Under the pieces are notes generated by a model. That model was not told the origin of the DNA. It did no database searches and saw nothing but the letters and a program-made list of their open reading frames with translations. Made by a program: the position numbers and the translations under genes. Below are positions 44,455 through 53,988 of a stretch of DNA of 64,000 bases, piece after piece. Each line of letters starts with the position of its first letter. Position 1 is the stretch's first letter. This DNA comes from Spirosoma panaciterrae DSM 21099 (GTDB lineage Bacteria > Bacteroidota > Bacteroidia > Cytophagales > Spirosomataceae), in the NCBI RefSeq assembly GCF_000374025.1, contig NZ_KB893187.1:62001-126000 (forward strand), given 5' to 3'.

Positions 44455-45786
44455 ATGACATTTACCACCTGGAATCTGCTGTTTACGGGTATGGTCAGCT
44501 CGATTTTAATGCTGAACATCGTACAGTGGGGCATTTACCGTGAGCGTCTCTATGGCCTTTACACGCTGTATATGCTGGCCTGGTTGGTGTATTTTAGTTT
44601 GCGGGTGGCCGAGATTTACCATTACGTGTCGAATAGCACCTGGTACTTTGTTCGGGTTGCTGCGCCCATGTTTGCCTATTTTGTCTATTTCGATTTTGCG
44701 AACGCGCTCATTCAGATACGCGACCGATTGCCGAGTCTGTTTCGATGGTTTACAGCCGCAAAGGGCCTCATCCTGGCTTATGTAGTGTTGATGGGGTTGC
44801 TTTGCTTTGTTGCTGATGCGTGGTATCCGACCCTGTATGATACTGCCCACACGGTGATGCGGCTATTTATGATCGGGCTGGCGGGGTATGGGGTCTGGCG
44901 GATCAGCCAGTTGAATGGCGTAGTACCAAAGTATGTAGCGTTGGGATCAGGATTCATTCTGGCTGGTGGAGCGGCTTCGATGCTACTGACAGCAATAGGT
45001 ATGCAAATGAAAACCCCCGATTCGTTTCTGGATGCGCCACTAACCTATTTCGAGTTTGGTATACTGGCCGAGTTGATCTGTTTTACCCTGATCTTAGGGT
45101 ATCGGCAGCGAAGGGCAGCCATAAAAAGTGCCATTGTGGAGCAGCGGTTGGCCCGGGAACGGGAACAATTACAACGACAACGGCTTGAATCGGAGCTGAT
45201 AACCGAGAAACTCCAGCAGCAAATGTCGGCCGTACAGATGATGGCCCTGCAATCGCAGCTTAATCCACATTTCTTGTTCAACAGCCTAAACACGTTGTCG
45301 TCGTTGATTGCCGATGATCCGCAACAGGCCGAACGATTTGTCGACGAAATGTCGAGTGTATATCGGTATCTGTTGCGCAATAATGGGAGCGAATTGACAA
45401 CCCTTCAGACCGAGCTGGGCTTTGTGGAGTCATATTATCACCTACTCAAGACCCGCTATGGCGCTGGCATAAACCTGTTTAAAACCGTAGATGAGCAGTT
45501 TTTGCAGTATAAGCTTCCGCCCCTGACCCTTCAGTTGCTGCTCGAAAATGCGGTAAAACATAACATCGTTTCAGCCGATCGCCCCTTGTTAATTCATTTA
45601 TCGACCAACCCCGACGGCTGGTTAAAGGTAAGCAATACACTCCAGCGAAAATCGGCTAATCGGGTCAATTCAACGCAGAAAGGGCTATTGAACATTCTCT
45701 CGAAATACCAGCTTCTGGGTCAGATGACCCCAACCGTTGAGGAAACGTCAACCGATTTTGTCGTTGCACTCCCGCTGATCAAGTGA
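44455..45786 (+). CDS. LytS-type membrane sensor kinase
   Basis: 443 residues. Six or seven membrane segments (from about 10 to 215), then a coiled coil (225-262) and a PF06580 kinase domain: H272 in LNPHFLFNSLN, the N-box LLLENAVKHN (about 360-369), and a reduced G-box GLLNILSKYQLLG. Such kinases pair with LytTR-type response regulators in Bacteroidota. No regulator gene is adjacent, so the partner is elsewhere. It senses an unknown signal at the membrane. Confidence 0.9.
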   Translation: MTFTTWNLLFTGMVSSILMLNIVQWGIYRERLYGLYTLYMLAWLVYFSLRVAEIYHYVSNSTWYFVRVAAPMFAYFVYFDFANALIQIRDRLPSLFRWFTAAKGLILAYVVLMGLLCFVADAWYPTLYDTAHTVMRLFMIGLAGYGVWRISQLNGVVPKYVALGSGFILAGGAASMLLTAIGMQMKTPDSFLDAPLTYFEFGILAELICFTLILGYRQRRAAIKSAIVEQRLAREREQLQRQRLESELITEKLQQQMSAVQMMALQSQLNPHFLFNSLNTLSSLIADDPQQAERFVDEMSSVYRYLLRNNGSELTTLQTELGFVESYYHLLKTRYGAGINLFKTVDEQFLQYKLPPLTLQLLLENAVKHNIVSADRPLLIHLSTNPDGWLKVSNTLQRKSANRVNSTQKGLLNILSKYQLLGQMTPTVEETSTDFVVALPLIK

Positions 45787-45978
45787 TCGAACGATGCCGT
45801 GGAGTAGATAGTGCGCGCTGAAGGATTACCACAATGACTTATTCGGGATTTTCGCTTTCGCCTGTAAACGGTTTGCTTTTCTGTACCAGCTATTCAGACA
45901 AGATTGCCAGCTACTAAATGGGGCTGGATGATACCGGTATTGCCCACCTAGCTTTGCTGCTGACAAACACAACGACCA

Positions 45979-46326
45979 ATGAATGAATTTTTTTCGCCCG
46001 ATCAGCGCTATAAAGTAAGTTTGGCCAGTAACGAAATACGAATGAGCCACTGGATCGATCAACCTTACCTGATACGGGTGAGCGACAACGTAACCTTGTT
46101 TAGTCTCGACTCGCTTTGGTCGGGCGATGATGTGAAATGGATTAACCCTTCGACCGTTACGATGCACCTTCGGCTCTATCCGGGTTTACTGTCCTGTGAA
46201 GTAACCCTGGATGCTGAGACAAATCAGGGTTGGGTAAAGGGCCAGCCAGGTGCCATGATCGGTACATTGCCCGAGGTTCGGCAATGGATCAATAATCTGA
46301 AAAATCCATCCAGACTATATCGGTAA
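45979..46326 (+). CDS. Hypothetical protein
   Basis: 115 residues, unrecognised, with beta-rich sequence and no signal peptide (KVSLASNEIRMSHWIDQPYL, then VTMHLRLYPGLLSCEV). The clean ATG and stop and Bacteroidota-like codon use argue for a real gene. It lies between an orphan kinase and an unknown lipoprotein. Possible link to either cannot be shown. Confidence 0.55.
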   Translation: MNEFFSPDQRYKVSLASNEIRMSHWIDQPYLIRVSDNVTLFSLDSLWSGDDVKWINPSTVTMHLRLYPGLLSCEVTLDAETNQGWVKGQPGAMIGTLPEVRQWINNLKNPSRLYR

Positions 46327-46332
46327 CGAATG

Positions 46333-46394
46333 ATAGAACACGAATTGTCAGGATTAACACAGATCTTTATCAATGGTAAAAACCCGTGTTCTAT
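46333..46394. repeat. 10-bp inverted repeat
   Basis: ATAGAACACG (46333-46342) pairs with CGTGTTCTAT (46385-46394) with a 42-base loop, between two unrelated genes. From general knowledge, words like GAACACG followed by AGGATTAACACAGAT are frequent in Bacteroidota intergenic repeats, so this may be a remnant of one. Confidence 0.4.
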
Positions 46395-46417
46395 AAATAA
46401 TTGCATAGCTACGCCAA

Positions 46418-47461
46418 ATGGGTAAACGGAAACGTTTTTTGGTAAACAGATATAGCCTGGTAGCGGTAAGTTTAGCCCTGTTTTCCTGCCAGCCAACCGA
46501 TTCCCCAAAACAGCTTACCACCGCGTTTTATCACTGGAAGTCAACCTATAACCCTGACCCCTCAGAGCTGGAACTATGCAGGGATGCGCAGGTTAAAAAG
46601 GTATATCTGCACCTGTTCGATGTGGATTGGGAGGTGAAAACCCAACAGGCTATTCCTAAGGCATTGGTTCGATTTCGGCAAAAGCCGATTGGGACCATTG
46701 TGCCAGTCGTGTTCATTACCAATCGTACCTTACTGAATCAATCGTCGGCAGGATTACCGGAACTGGCTACGCATATTGCCGAAACCATCCGGCGAATCGG
46801 TCAGCAGCAAGGGATTACGTTTCGGGAGGTGCAGTTCGACTGCGACTGGAGTACGCGCACCCGCGATCGCTATTTCCGCCTACTGAATCTGTTGACAACT
46901 CAGCTTCGCTGTCCGATTTCGGCTACCATTCGCCTGCATCAGATCAAATACACGGACCAGACGGGTATACCGCCTGTAAGCCGGGGCATGCTCATGCTCT
47001 ACAATGTGGCCGACTGGAAACGGGCGGATACCCGAAACTCCATCTATGATGCCGATGTGGCAAACCAGTACCTATCGTTCGTAAAGGCCTACCCCTTACC
47101 CCTCGATCTGGTACTCCCGTTGTTTCGCTGGACCGTCGTGTATCGAAACGGGCGCTTTCTGACGTTTTTAAATAACGTGGATCGGCAGATGCTGGTAAAC
47201 CGCCCGTTCCTGTCGACACAGCCCGATCGCTCCCGTTTTGTAGCCAATCGCGATACATCCGATTTTGGGTTTTCTATCCGCCGGGGTGACCAGTTTCGAA
47301 CCGAGTCTGTGTCCCCCGAAGTCCTGTTGGCAGAAAAAGAGCGGGTTCTTCGGCAGATTAGAAACCCGTCCGTTACTTTTGCTTTATACCACCTCGATTC
47401 TACCGTTTTAGCGGCTTATTCTCGTGAAACCATCCAAACCCTCCTCCGTCCGATTCCGTAA
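46418..47461 (+). CDS. Lipoprotein with TIM-barrel-like sequence (possibly DUF3142)
   Basis: 347 residues. The lipobox ends at C24 (SLALFSC). The start of the mature part (TTAFYHWKSTYNPD), VKKVYLHLFDVDW, VPVVFITNRTLL and REVQFDCDWSTRTRDRYF look like barrel strands of a glycoside-hydrolase-like protein, and the pattern resembles DUF3142; that family name is tentative. No catalytic pair is assigned. The next gene starts inside this one by 38 bases, so the two are coupled and probably function together. Confidence 0.7.
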   Translation: MGKRKRFLVNRYSLVAVSLALFSCQPTDSPKQLTTAFYHWKSTYNPDPSELELCRDAQVKKVYLHLFDVDWEVKTQQAIPKALVRFRQKPIGTIVPVVFITNRTLLNQSSAGLPELATHIAETIRRIGQQQGITFREVQFDCDWSTRTRDRYFRLLNLLTTQLRCPISATIRLHQIKYTDQTGIPPVSRGMLMLYNVADWKRADTRNSIYDADVANQYLSFVKAYPLPLDLVLPLFRWTVVYRNGRFLTFLNNVDRQMLVNRPFLSTQPDRSRFVANRDTSDFGFSIRRGDQFRTESVSPEVLLAEKERVLRQIRNPSVTFALYHLDSTVLAAYSRETIQTLLRPIP

Positions 47462-49862
47462 AATTGCCCTTTCTGTAGCTGTACTACTGGGGTTTGCCTG
47501 TGGCCCCTCGTTCGATCCAAACGAGTTTATGAGTTTTTTTCAACCCGAATCGGCTACGATGTTACCGAGCGATCGGGGATTTGTTTTTTCTCCCCAACTC
47601 TATGCCGATAACGAATGGGGTACGTATGAAGACTCCCTCGTGATCGATGACAATGTGCGGGCCTGGGTTGCGTATGCCGGAGGGAAGCTGGCCGAAACCG
47701 AAGTCAGCAAGGCACTTTACAATGAAGAGCCTGAAGCCGTTTCGAAGTTGACATCAGCCCTGGAAAAGTCTAAAGCGCCTGCCGTATCGTACCTGAAATT
47801 CGCCTGGTCGGCCGATGATGGACAGGCCAACCCCTGGTCAACTGATGCTGCCCCTATTGACAGTGCACGACTACCACAGCTTTTAGAGGAAGCAAAAACA
47901 GCTTACAAAACCACGAACGATGATTTTTTGAAGGAACGGTATGCGTTTCAGGCGGTAAAACTAGCGTGCGAACTAGCCAATTATAAACAGGCAGCCCAGT
48001 TGTACGATCAGCTTGTAAAGCCTTTGCCTACGAAAACGTTCATGAGCGACTGGGCGCTCTGCCGACGGGCGGGAGCGACACTGGCGTTGGGCGATACGTC
48101 GCAGGCAATTTATGAGTTTGCGCAGGTGTTCGATCGGTGCCCGTCGCGACGGAGAGCTGCCGAAACGAGCCTGCGAAAATATGGAATCAAGTTTCGTGAC
48201 GATGCCTTGCAATACGCCAAAACGGATAGGGAGCGAGCAGCCGTTTATGCGCTATGTGCCATTCAGCCGGGGCAGGATGCACTGGAACTACTAAAGGCGC
48301 TGGTACACCTGGCACCTAAAAATCCGCTGGTCGAGCTGGTCATGGCGCGGGAAATAAACCGGAATGAGTATTATTTCTTCATGGATGGGCCGGAGTATAT
48401 GCATAGTACCTCTAGTTCCGAACCTGATTCGGTTGGATTCGTAGGCCGGCGGGCCGAGTCGGTTTCGTATTTCGATAAACTTCGGGCATTTGCGCTTGAA
48501 GCGGCCGAGAACAAGGCACTAGGCGATGGAGCCTTCTGGTACACAGCGGCTGCCTATCTGGACTATATCGGGAAAGACTATAAAGCCGCGCAAACGCATC
48601 TGGATCAGGCCACTCAGTTCCCAACCAGCAATCCGAATCTGAAAAAGCAGATTGCCTTACAGCGTATGCTGCTACTGGCTGCCCAAACCTCTTCCATGAC
48701 CCCCGAGATCGAGAACCAGTTGATTGGCTATCTGGAAGCGTTTGATACTACCCAGAGCTTTCGACTGAACAACGCGTTTGTGGCGACCTGCAAACAATTT
48801 GCGTCCATATATCAGCAGAAAGTAGACGCTAAACGTGGGTGGTTCGCCAGTTGTACGCGCTCAAAAACACCCGAGGTTGACGGCCCGAGCCAGGCAAAAG
48901 CGTATTTACTGACCATGCTGACGACAAAGGGGAACGGTGATTTTTCGAGTATTGCTGACCCGATTGCTATTGAAGATTCGGTTCCGTCGTCCACCGTTCG
49001 GCAGACACTTGCTTATATGAGTCAGACGAGCCAGACCGACTTCGACAAACGGCTGTTAAAACTCTCGGGCCTGACCAACGATCACCTGAATCTGCTCCTG
49101 GGTAGACGGCTGATGATGGAACATCAATATGCCGAAGCTGCCGACGCATTCACCAAAGTCGACCCCAAAACCTGGACGGACGATGCCTTCTCTACCTTCT
49201 TTACCCGCAACCCATTTGCTGTAAAAATGCCCCGTTTGCTGGCAAAGAACATAAACTTTCCCGCCGAGCCTGAAGACAATCCCTATACCCCTGTAACCTT
49301 TGCCCAACGTATGGCTGAACTGGAACAGCAGGCCAAAGCGGCTTCGGGCGATAAGGCGGCAGAATTGTATTATCAGTTAGGGTGCGGAGCCTGGAATATG
49401 AGCTGGTACGGCAATGCCTGGCTCGTGACAAAATCCTTCTGGAGCGCCGGAGAGCCTCCCGTTTACGATACGTCAACCAACCCCACAGAGAAGCAAAAGC
49501 GTTTCGATGAACTGATGCATACGGACTATTACACGACGACGACCGCCCGTACGTATTTCGAAAAGTCGGTGAAATCGGCTAAAACCCCCGCTCTGGCCGA
49601 CCGCTCGGCGTATATGGCCGCCCGGTGTGAGGCCAATGCTTTTTCGTTGCAGAAGTCGATTGAGCAGATTCGAAATGGCTATGTATATGAGGAAGATTCA
49701 ACCTTTGTGAAAAACATGCTGGGCCTACGCAAAACCAGATATGCTCAGTATTACAAAGACTTTTTTAACAATCACAGGCATGGTTCGTTCAATCAGGAGA
49801 TGATTCGCGAATGTGCGATGTACCACGATTTTCTGTCGTTTGGTGAGGAGCTGGAAAAATAA
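47424..49862 (+). CDS. Large TPR-like lipoprotein, translationally coupled to the preceding gene
   Basis: 812 residues from a GTG located 38 bases inside the upstream gene; the lipobox (VLLGFAC, C26) just after it supports this start. The sequence is helix-rich with repeat-like segments (YAFQAVKLACELANYKQAAQLYD, split here by a charged turn, and AETSLRKYGIKF), typical of TPR or SEL1-like solenoids that mediate protein contacts in the periplasm. No enzymatic motif. No close family recognised. Paired with the preceding barrel-like lipoprotein. Confidence 0.75.
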   Translation: MKPSKPSSVRFRKIALSVAVLLGFACGPSFDPNEFMSFFQPESATMLPSDRGFVFSPQLYADNEWGTYEDSLVIDDNVRAWVAYAGGKLAETEVSKALYNEEPEAVSKLTSALEKSKAPAVSYLKFAWSADDGQANPWSTDAAPIDSARLPQLLEEAKTAYKTTNDDFLKERYAFQAVKLACELANYKQAAQLYDQLVKPLPTKTFMSDWALCRRAGATLALGDTSQAIYEFAQVFDRCPSRRRAAETSLRKYGIKFRDDALQYAKTDRERAAVYALCAIQPGQDALELLKALVHLAPKNPLVELVMAREINRNEYYFFMDGPEYMHSTSSSEPDSVGFVGRRAESVSYFDKLRAFALEAAENKALGDGAFWYTAAAYLDYIGKDYKAAQTHLDQATQFPTSNPNLKKQIALQRMLLLAAQTSSMTPEIENQLIGYLEAFDTTQSFRLNNAFVATCKQFASIYQQKVDAKRGWFASCTRSKTPEVDGPSQAKAYLLTMLTTKGNGDFSSIADPIAIEDSVPSSTVRQTLAYMSQTSQTDFDKRLLKLSGLTNDHLNLLLGRRLMMEHQYAEAADAFTKVDPKTWTDDAFSTFFTRNPFAVKMPRLLAKNINFPAEPEDNPYTPVTFAQRMAELEQQAKAASGDKAAELYYQLGCGAWNMSWYGNAWLVTKSFWSAGEPPVYDTSTNPTEKQKRFDELMHTDYYTTTTARTYFEKSVKSAKTPALADRSAYMAARCEANAFSLQKSIEQIRNGYVYEEDSTFVKNMLGLRKTRYAQYYKDFFNNHRHGSFNQEMIRECAMYHDFLSFGEELEK

Positions 49863-49917
49863 GGTGGAGCTGGTTCAGCATGGGGCATCGGAAACCGACT
49901 AAATTGGTCATTTGCAG

Positions 49918-50562
49918 ATGGGGGCCAAACAGAACGCTGGCGGAAACTTTAATGCAGTGGCGCCGATTTATGATTTCCTCGCCTTCCTTGTATTTGGAAG
50001 GAAGCTACAACAGGCGCAACTGACCTGGCTGAACCGAATTCCGACGGGGGCCACGGTGCTGCTCGTGGGGGGAGGTACGGGCTGGCTGCTTCAACAGCTA
50101 TTGACGCGCTGCCAGCCGAAGCGCGTGGTATATCTGGAAACCTCATCTCAGATGCTTGCCCGTGCCAGTCAGCGTCTGTTGCGTCAGTCGGTCATTGGGA
50201 CCGTCGAGTTTCGGCTGGGTGATGAAACCAGCCTGACCGATCAGGAGCCATTCGATGTGGTTCTGACGCCATTTGTATTGGACCTCTTTCCTGAATCTTT
50301 TTTGCAAAAGTCATTTGTGCCCCGACTCTACAGCGTGTTGAAACCGGGGGGCTTATGGCTGGTTACCGATTTTGTGCCTACAACGATCGGGTGGCAGCGG
50401 GCACTGCTTTGGACGATGATCCGGTTTTTTCGGCTAACGGCGGGTATTAAGATCCAACAGTTGGCCAACTGGCAACAGGTACTTGCCACCGCCAGCTTAA
50501 CGGTGCGGGAGCAAAGAAGCCATCTGAAGGGAATGGTAGCTGCCGATGTTTGGGTCCGATAA
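49918..50562 (+). CDS. Class I SAM-dependent methyltransferase
   Basis: 214 residues from the ATG at 49918 (a TTG two codons earlier is also in frame). The SAM motif I is a variant, VLLVGGGTGWLLQQL, with G-G-G-T-G. YLETSSQMLARASQRL, FDVVLTPFVLDLFP and LKPGGLWLVTDFV complete a Rossmann-fold methyltransferase. The target is unknown (UbiE-like pattern in part). It converges with the gene at 50581, leaving 18 bases. Confidence 0.85.
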   Translation: MGAKQNAGGNFNAVAPIYDFLAFLVFGRKLQQAQLTWLNRIPTGATVLLVGGGTGWLLQQLLTRCQPKRVVYLETSSQMLARASQRLLRQSVIGTVEFRLGDETSLTDQEPFDVVLTPFVLDLFPESFLQKSFVPRLYSVLKPGGLWLVTDFVPTTIGWQRALLWTMIRFFRLTAGIKIQQLANWQQVLATASLTVREQRSHLKGMVAADVWVR

Positions 50563-50580
50563 GGCCCTTTTAGGCACTGC

Positions 50581-51312
50581 CTATAAGTTGTTAAAGAGTT
50601 TGGTTAAAGCCGGGATCGCATGGATGTCGTACCACTCGTCACCACCCAGGTTCAGCCACTGCCCGTCACGTTTTGGGCGTTTCAGCAGCGCGTCGTCAGG
50701 CGAAAAGTCATGGGCGTAGATCTTGCTCATGATTTGTTGGAGGGTTGTCCAGGGAAATGTTAGCGAACGCTCCCGTCGCTGATGCAGGCTGCGAATTGTC
50801 AGCTGTCGTTCGGCAAAAGAGCCCGTCAGATACAGTTCTGTATCGCCCTGGCGGCTGTCGAGGTTCAGGTAAATCAGTTCGAACGGGCGTTCCCGGCCCG
50901 TGATTTCATAAGTGGCCTGCATCAATTCCTGAACCAGATAGTGCCAATCGTCGATGTTGCTGGGCTGGCCTTGCTGCTTGCCGTTGGCTTCGATGGTCAT
51001 GTTCCAGAAATCGTCATCTTCCTCCAGCGAATCCTCTTCCAGCGGCTGCAATTCAGTCTTTCGGATCAGGGCTGTCAGCGTATCCAGCCAGGTTTTGGGC
51101 AACTGACCTTTCCAGCTAAAGTCGTCATCACGGGTAAAACCTTCTGCCTGTAGTTCATCATCATCAATATCATCGCGGTCGGGATACGTGATTACGAGTT
51201 CAATCTGTAGGGCAGTTGAGCCAACCGGTCGGGCACTGAGCGTATAAAAATAGGCATACGGAGCCGGTAGCGAACGAGCAGTTTGATAACGAATCTGGAG
51301 GTGTTTAAACAT
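50581..51312 (-). CDS. Hypothetical protein encoded downstream of menE
   Basis: 243 residues, cytoplasmic, strongly acidic in the middle (DRDDIDDDELQAEGF, then EEDSLEEDDDFW). No family recognised. It follows menE by 23 bases and ends the minus-strand group Rieske-DUF2809-menE. Its role in menaquinone metabolism, if any, is only inferred from position. Confidence 0.7.
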   Translation of the reverse strand: MFKHLQIRYQTARSLPAPYAYFYTLSARPVGSTALQIELVITYPDRDDIDDDELQAEGFTRDDDFSWKGQLPKTWLDTLTALIRKTELQPLEEDSLEEDDDFWNMTIEANGKQQGQPSNIDDWHYLVQELMQATYEITGRERPFELIYLNLDSRQGDTELYLTGSFAERQLTIRSLHQRRERSLTFPWTTLQQIMSKIYAHDFSPDDALLKRPKRDGQWLNLGGDEWYDIHAIPALTKLFNNL

Positions 51313-51335
51313 AGATGTTGATCGAAAACCAGCCC

Positions 51336-52421
51336 TTAGGAGGGTGATTGTTCAAAATAATTGGCAACGGTTGCCCGACGGTCAATTTTGCCGGTTGGCG
51401 TTTCGGCAAAATTAGGGACAATAATGACATCTTTGGGAACCGCGTATCGACCAATCTGCTGGCGGATTTCGCCCTGAGCAGCTTCCCAGGCTTTTGAAAA
51501 CAGGTCGGGCAGCACGAGGTTGTCATGTTCAATCAGGGCTACTACGCGCTGTCCGAGGTGGTCATCGGGCAGCCCTGCCACGATGATCCGATAGGCCAGA
51601 CCATAGTTGGTTAGGGCTTGGCTGATTCGCTTCTCCACCAATTCTGGTTGGATTTTTACCCCCCCCGAATTGATGATGGTATCGGCCCGGCCCAGCAAGC
51701 GAAAATGCAGCTTATCCAGTAGGTCAACCACGTCGTTGGTTTGTATCTGCTCAAAATTGGTGGCAGCCGACGTAATGTGCAGACAGCTTCGTTCGTCGGT
51801 GCCCAGGGTTACCCCGTCCAGAGCCTGGAATACATCGGATGCACTGGGCCCATTCAGTCGGCGGAGGGCGATGTGCGAAACCGTCTCGGTCATGCCGTAG
51901 GTAGCGAAAACGGGGGCGGTGATCACTTGCAAAGACTTTTCCAGGGCAGGGCTAGTAGCTGCACCGCCCACCAGTATGGCTTTCATACCATTTAGAACAG
52001 GAAGCTTCTCGGGTGATTTTTCCAGGATGGTCTGAAGTTGCAGGGGAACCAAGGCCGTGAAGGCAAAGTGGGTTGTTGGATCTACGTGTTCAAGTGGGTT
52101 GCTGGTTGGCTCTATGATGGTCATGGGTAAGCCAAGTTCCAGCCCCCGGATGAGCATCATGATACCAGCTACGTACCGGATATTCAGGCAAACCAATGCC
52201 GAATCGCCTGTCTGCAAACCTAGTGTTTGTCCGGTAAGGTGAGCGCTGGCCTGCATCTGCGCCCGGGTTAGTCGAATGGGTTTAGGGGTTCCGGTCGAGC
52301 CTGACGTATTGAGCACAAACTCCGATTGTCCATCTTGCCAGGCTTTGCAAAAATCCAGCGCTTCTGATTCATAGGAGGTTTTAGGCTGGGGCCATTGCCC
52401 AGGTGAGGGAATGTAGAGCAT
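51336..52421 (-). CDS. menE: o-Succinylbenzoate-CoA ligase-like enzyme
   Basis: 361 residues, the short length of MenE. Adenylation motifs: NTSGSTGTPKPIRLTRAQM (ATP site), ATYGMTETVSHIALRRL, RLLGRADTIINSGGVKIQPE, and C-terminal TPTGKIDRRATVANYF with its lysine. MenE activates o-succinylbenzoate in menaquinone synthesis. menB lies 1.6 kb away on the other strand, which supports the assignment. Preceded by the DUF2809 gene with nine bases between. Confidence 0.9.
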   Translation of the reverse strand: MLYIPSPGQWPQPKTSYESEALDFCKAWQDGQSEFVLNTSGSTGTPKPIRLTRAQMQASAHLTGQTLGLQTGDSALVCLNIRYVAGIMMLIRGLELGLPMTIIEPTSNPLEHVDPTTHFAFTALVPLQLQTILEKSPEKLPVLNGMKAILVGGAATSPALEKSLQVITAPVFATYGMTETVSHIALRRLNGPSASDVFQALDGVTLGTDERSCLHITSAATNFEQIQTNDVVDLLDKLHFRLLGRADTIINSGGVKIQPELVEKRISQALTNYGLAYRIIVAGLPDDHLGQRVVALIEHDNLVLPDLFSKAWEAAQGEIRQQIGRYAVPKDVIIVPNFAETPTGKIDRRATVANYFEQSPS

Positions 52422-52430
52422 ACCGATGGA

Positions 52431-52850
52431 TCAGGAATTGAAACGTTGAGATGAATAGGTAGTAGGGGTATCTGGACGAGTGGCTGACAAACGCCGTTCG
52501 GCAAAGAAACCAGCCGCAATTCCTACGGCATAACAGATTAAATCACTCCAGAGAAAACCAAAGCCTAAAACCAGGCCACCCAGCCGTGTGGATCGAACTT
52601 GATCGATCCAGGGAGCATGATACAATTGACTTCGTTCAACAGAAACGGCAAAAAGAAAAGCCATCAGCGCAATCGAGGTTGTCGATTTTCGACGGAAAAT
52701 GAATCCAAACCCCAGAAAGACCATCAGGGCCCATAGGGCATCCCCTACATAATTCCTGACAAAAGCGTTATGGCTCTGAAGCGACCTCGATGCCAGCCCC
52801 AATCCTACTACACTCACCAGTAGCAGTCCATACCAAACTCGATTGCGCAC
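52431..52850 (-). CDS. DUF2809 membrane protein
   Basis: 139 residues with four hydrophobic segments (YGLLLVSVVGLGLASRS, ALWALMVFLGFGFIF, IALMAFLFAVSVE, SDLICYAVGIAAGFF). The SLQSHNAFVRNYVGDALWA, then VERSQLYHAPW pattern is that of DUF2809. Function unknown. It lies between a Rieske gene and menE in one direction with short gaps (14 and 9 bases), so all are likely co-transcribed. Confidence 0.85.
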   Translation of the reverse strand: MRNRVWYGLLLVSVVGLGLASRSLQSHNAFVRNYVGDALWALMVFLGFGFIFRRKSTTSIALMAFLFAVSVERSQLYHAPWIDQVRSTRLGGLVLGFGFLWSDLICYAVGIAAGFFAERRLSATRPDTPTTYSSQRFNS

Positions 52851-52864
52851 GGGTTTATGGTCGC

Positions 52865-53359
52865 TTAATTATGGATTCGAATGGTTCCTGCTGTAAGATT
52901 GGGTTCCACAATATACTGTGTAAGTGGAACGACTGCCGGTCCGGCGATTACATCGCCATTTGTGGCGAAGCGGGAGAGGTGGAGCGGGCAATAGAACTGG
53001 TTCTCAACGGATTTGTAGACAAGCTGGGTGTTCTGATGGGTACAGTTGGCCGATACCGCTACATACTGCCCATCTTTGGTTTGCGCTACGATTACCCCAT
53101 TGCTGATCACATAGCCTCCCTTTATTTTCAGATTGTCGTTGGCTCGGTCATCCAGCTTAAGGGTAAAGTCAACTTTCTGGCTGGGCGTAGGTGGGGGAGT
53201 TCCGTTCACCTGATCACTACAACCAATCATACAGCGCTTAAGTACAATGGCACCAATACTGATTCCGACTAGTCGAAAGAATTCCTGACGGTGCATTGTT
53301 GGCTGATCTGAAGGCAAAAACGTAGTATCCATAATAGTTTTGGTGTACTTTTGTGGCAT
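52865..53359 (-). CDS. Rieske 2Fe-2S lipoprotein (second copy)
   Basis: 164 residues from the first ATG; M10 (53332) and M22 (53296) are possible, and M22 fits best with the first Rieske protein. The signal has a cysteine at C47 (MIGC). After a short proline-rich spacer, the domain repeats the layout of the other Rieske protein: GGYVISNGVIVAQTKDGQYV, C106-T-H108 and C124-P-L-H127. It lacks the long threonine-rich linker. The proteins are clear paralogues. Encoded just before DUF2809 and menE, so it may serve the quinone pool. Confidence 0.88.
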   Translation of the reverse strand: MPQKYTKTIMDTTFLPSDQPTMHRQEFFRLVGISIGAIVLKRCMIGCSDQVNGTPPPTPSQKVDFTLKLDDRANDNLKIKGGYVISNGVIVAQTKDGQYVAVSANCTHQNTQLVYKSVENQFYCPLHLSRFATNGDVIAGPAVVPLTQYIVEPNLTAGTIRIHN

Positions 53360-53453
53360 TATACCGGAATCATCGGTGTAAATATGCGTTATTTTTTGTC
53401 ATTCAACGACAGCAAACAAAGACGTTTGCCGGGCGGTTACCCAATTAACAAAT

Positions 53454-53912
53454 ATGGAAGAAGCGAAAGTTTTTATTAATCCGATTTCACCAGATAAAGT
53501 TGCTGAATCGCCTGGGTTACTGGCCTACGCACACTCGGTCGGCGGAGCTATTATTCGCCCCGAAGACAAAGGGAAAATTACTGGGCGGGCTGTAGCGGCT
53601 ATGCGCGAGCAAACCGATATGCAGCTCAGCCAACTGTACAGGCAGATGCAGTTACTGGCCGAGCAGGCTACGGCGATTCGGAACCGGGTCGAAATATCAG
53701 AACGGATATATGCCGCCCAAATGAGTTTTGAGCCTGTGGTAGGGCATACCTATTACTTCTACCAACGTAAAAATGGCACGGACCTTCTTTCGATGGTGGC
53801 GCCAAACGAATGGGGCCGCAAGTTTCCGTTTGAGCGTTGCCTGGCCACGGTCCGCATGATGGCCGATCATACCTGGGATGTGCAGTATCACGAAGTTTCA
53901 TTTAATGAGTGA
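53454..53912 (+). CDS. DUF2452 protein
   Basis: 152 residues, a good match to the DUF2452 pattern (INPISPDKVAESPGLLAYAH, then GGAIIRPEDKGKITGRAVAAM, then MSFEPVVGHTYYFYQRKNG). Soluble and without signal peptide. Function unknown. Ends at the start of the GAGTGAAA repeat hairpin and precedes menB by 91 bases. Confidence 0.88.
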   Translation: MEEAKVFINPISPDKVAESPGLLAYAHSVGGAIIRPEDKGKITGRAVAAMREQTDMQLSQLYRQMQLLAEQATAIRNRVEISERIYAAQMSFEPVVGHTYYFYQRKNGTDLLSMVAPNEWGRKFPFERCLATVRMMADHTWDVQYHEVSFNE

Positions 53913-53988
53913 AAGAGTGAAAGAGCGAAAGAGTGCTAGTGCGGAATTCCGGCTTTATTTTCTCTCTCGCTCTTTCACTCTTTCACTC
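53907..53988. repeat. GAGTGAAA tandem-repeat hairpin between DUF2452 and menB
   Basis: The left arm (53907-53933) is a tandem of GAGTGAAA-like octamers, and the right arm (53962-53988) is its reverse complement over 27 bases with one mismatch; loop 28 bases. It begins in the last codons of the DUF2452 gene. One more CACTCTT unit continues to about 53998. Possibly a terminator or a dispersed repeat. Confidence 0.75.
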
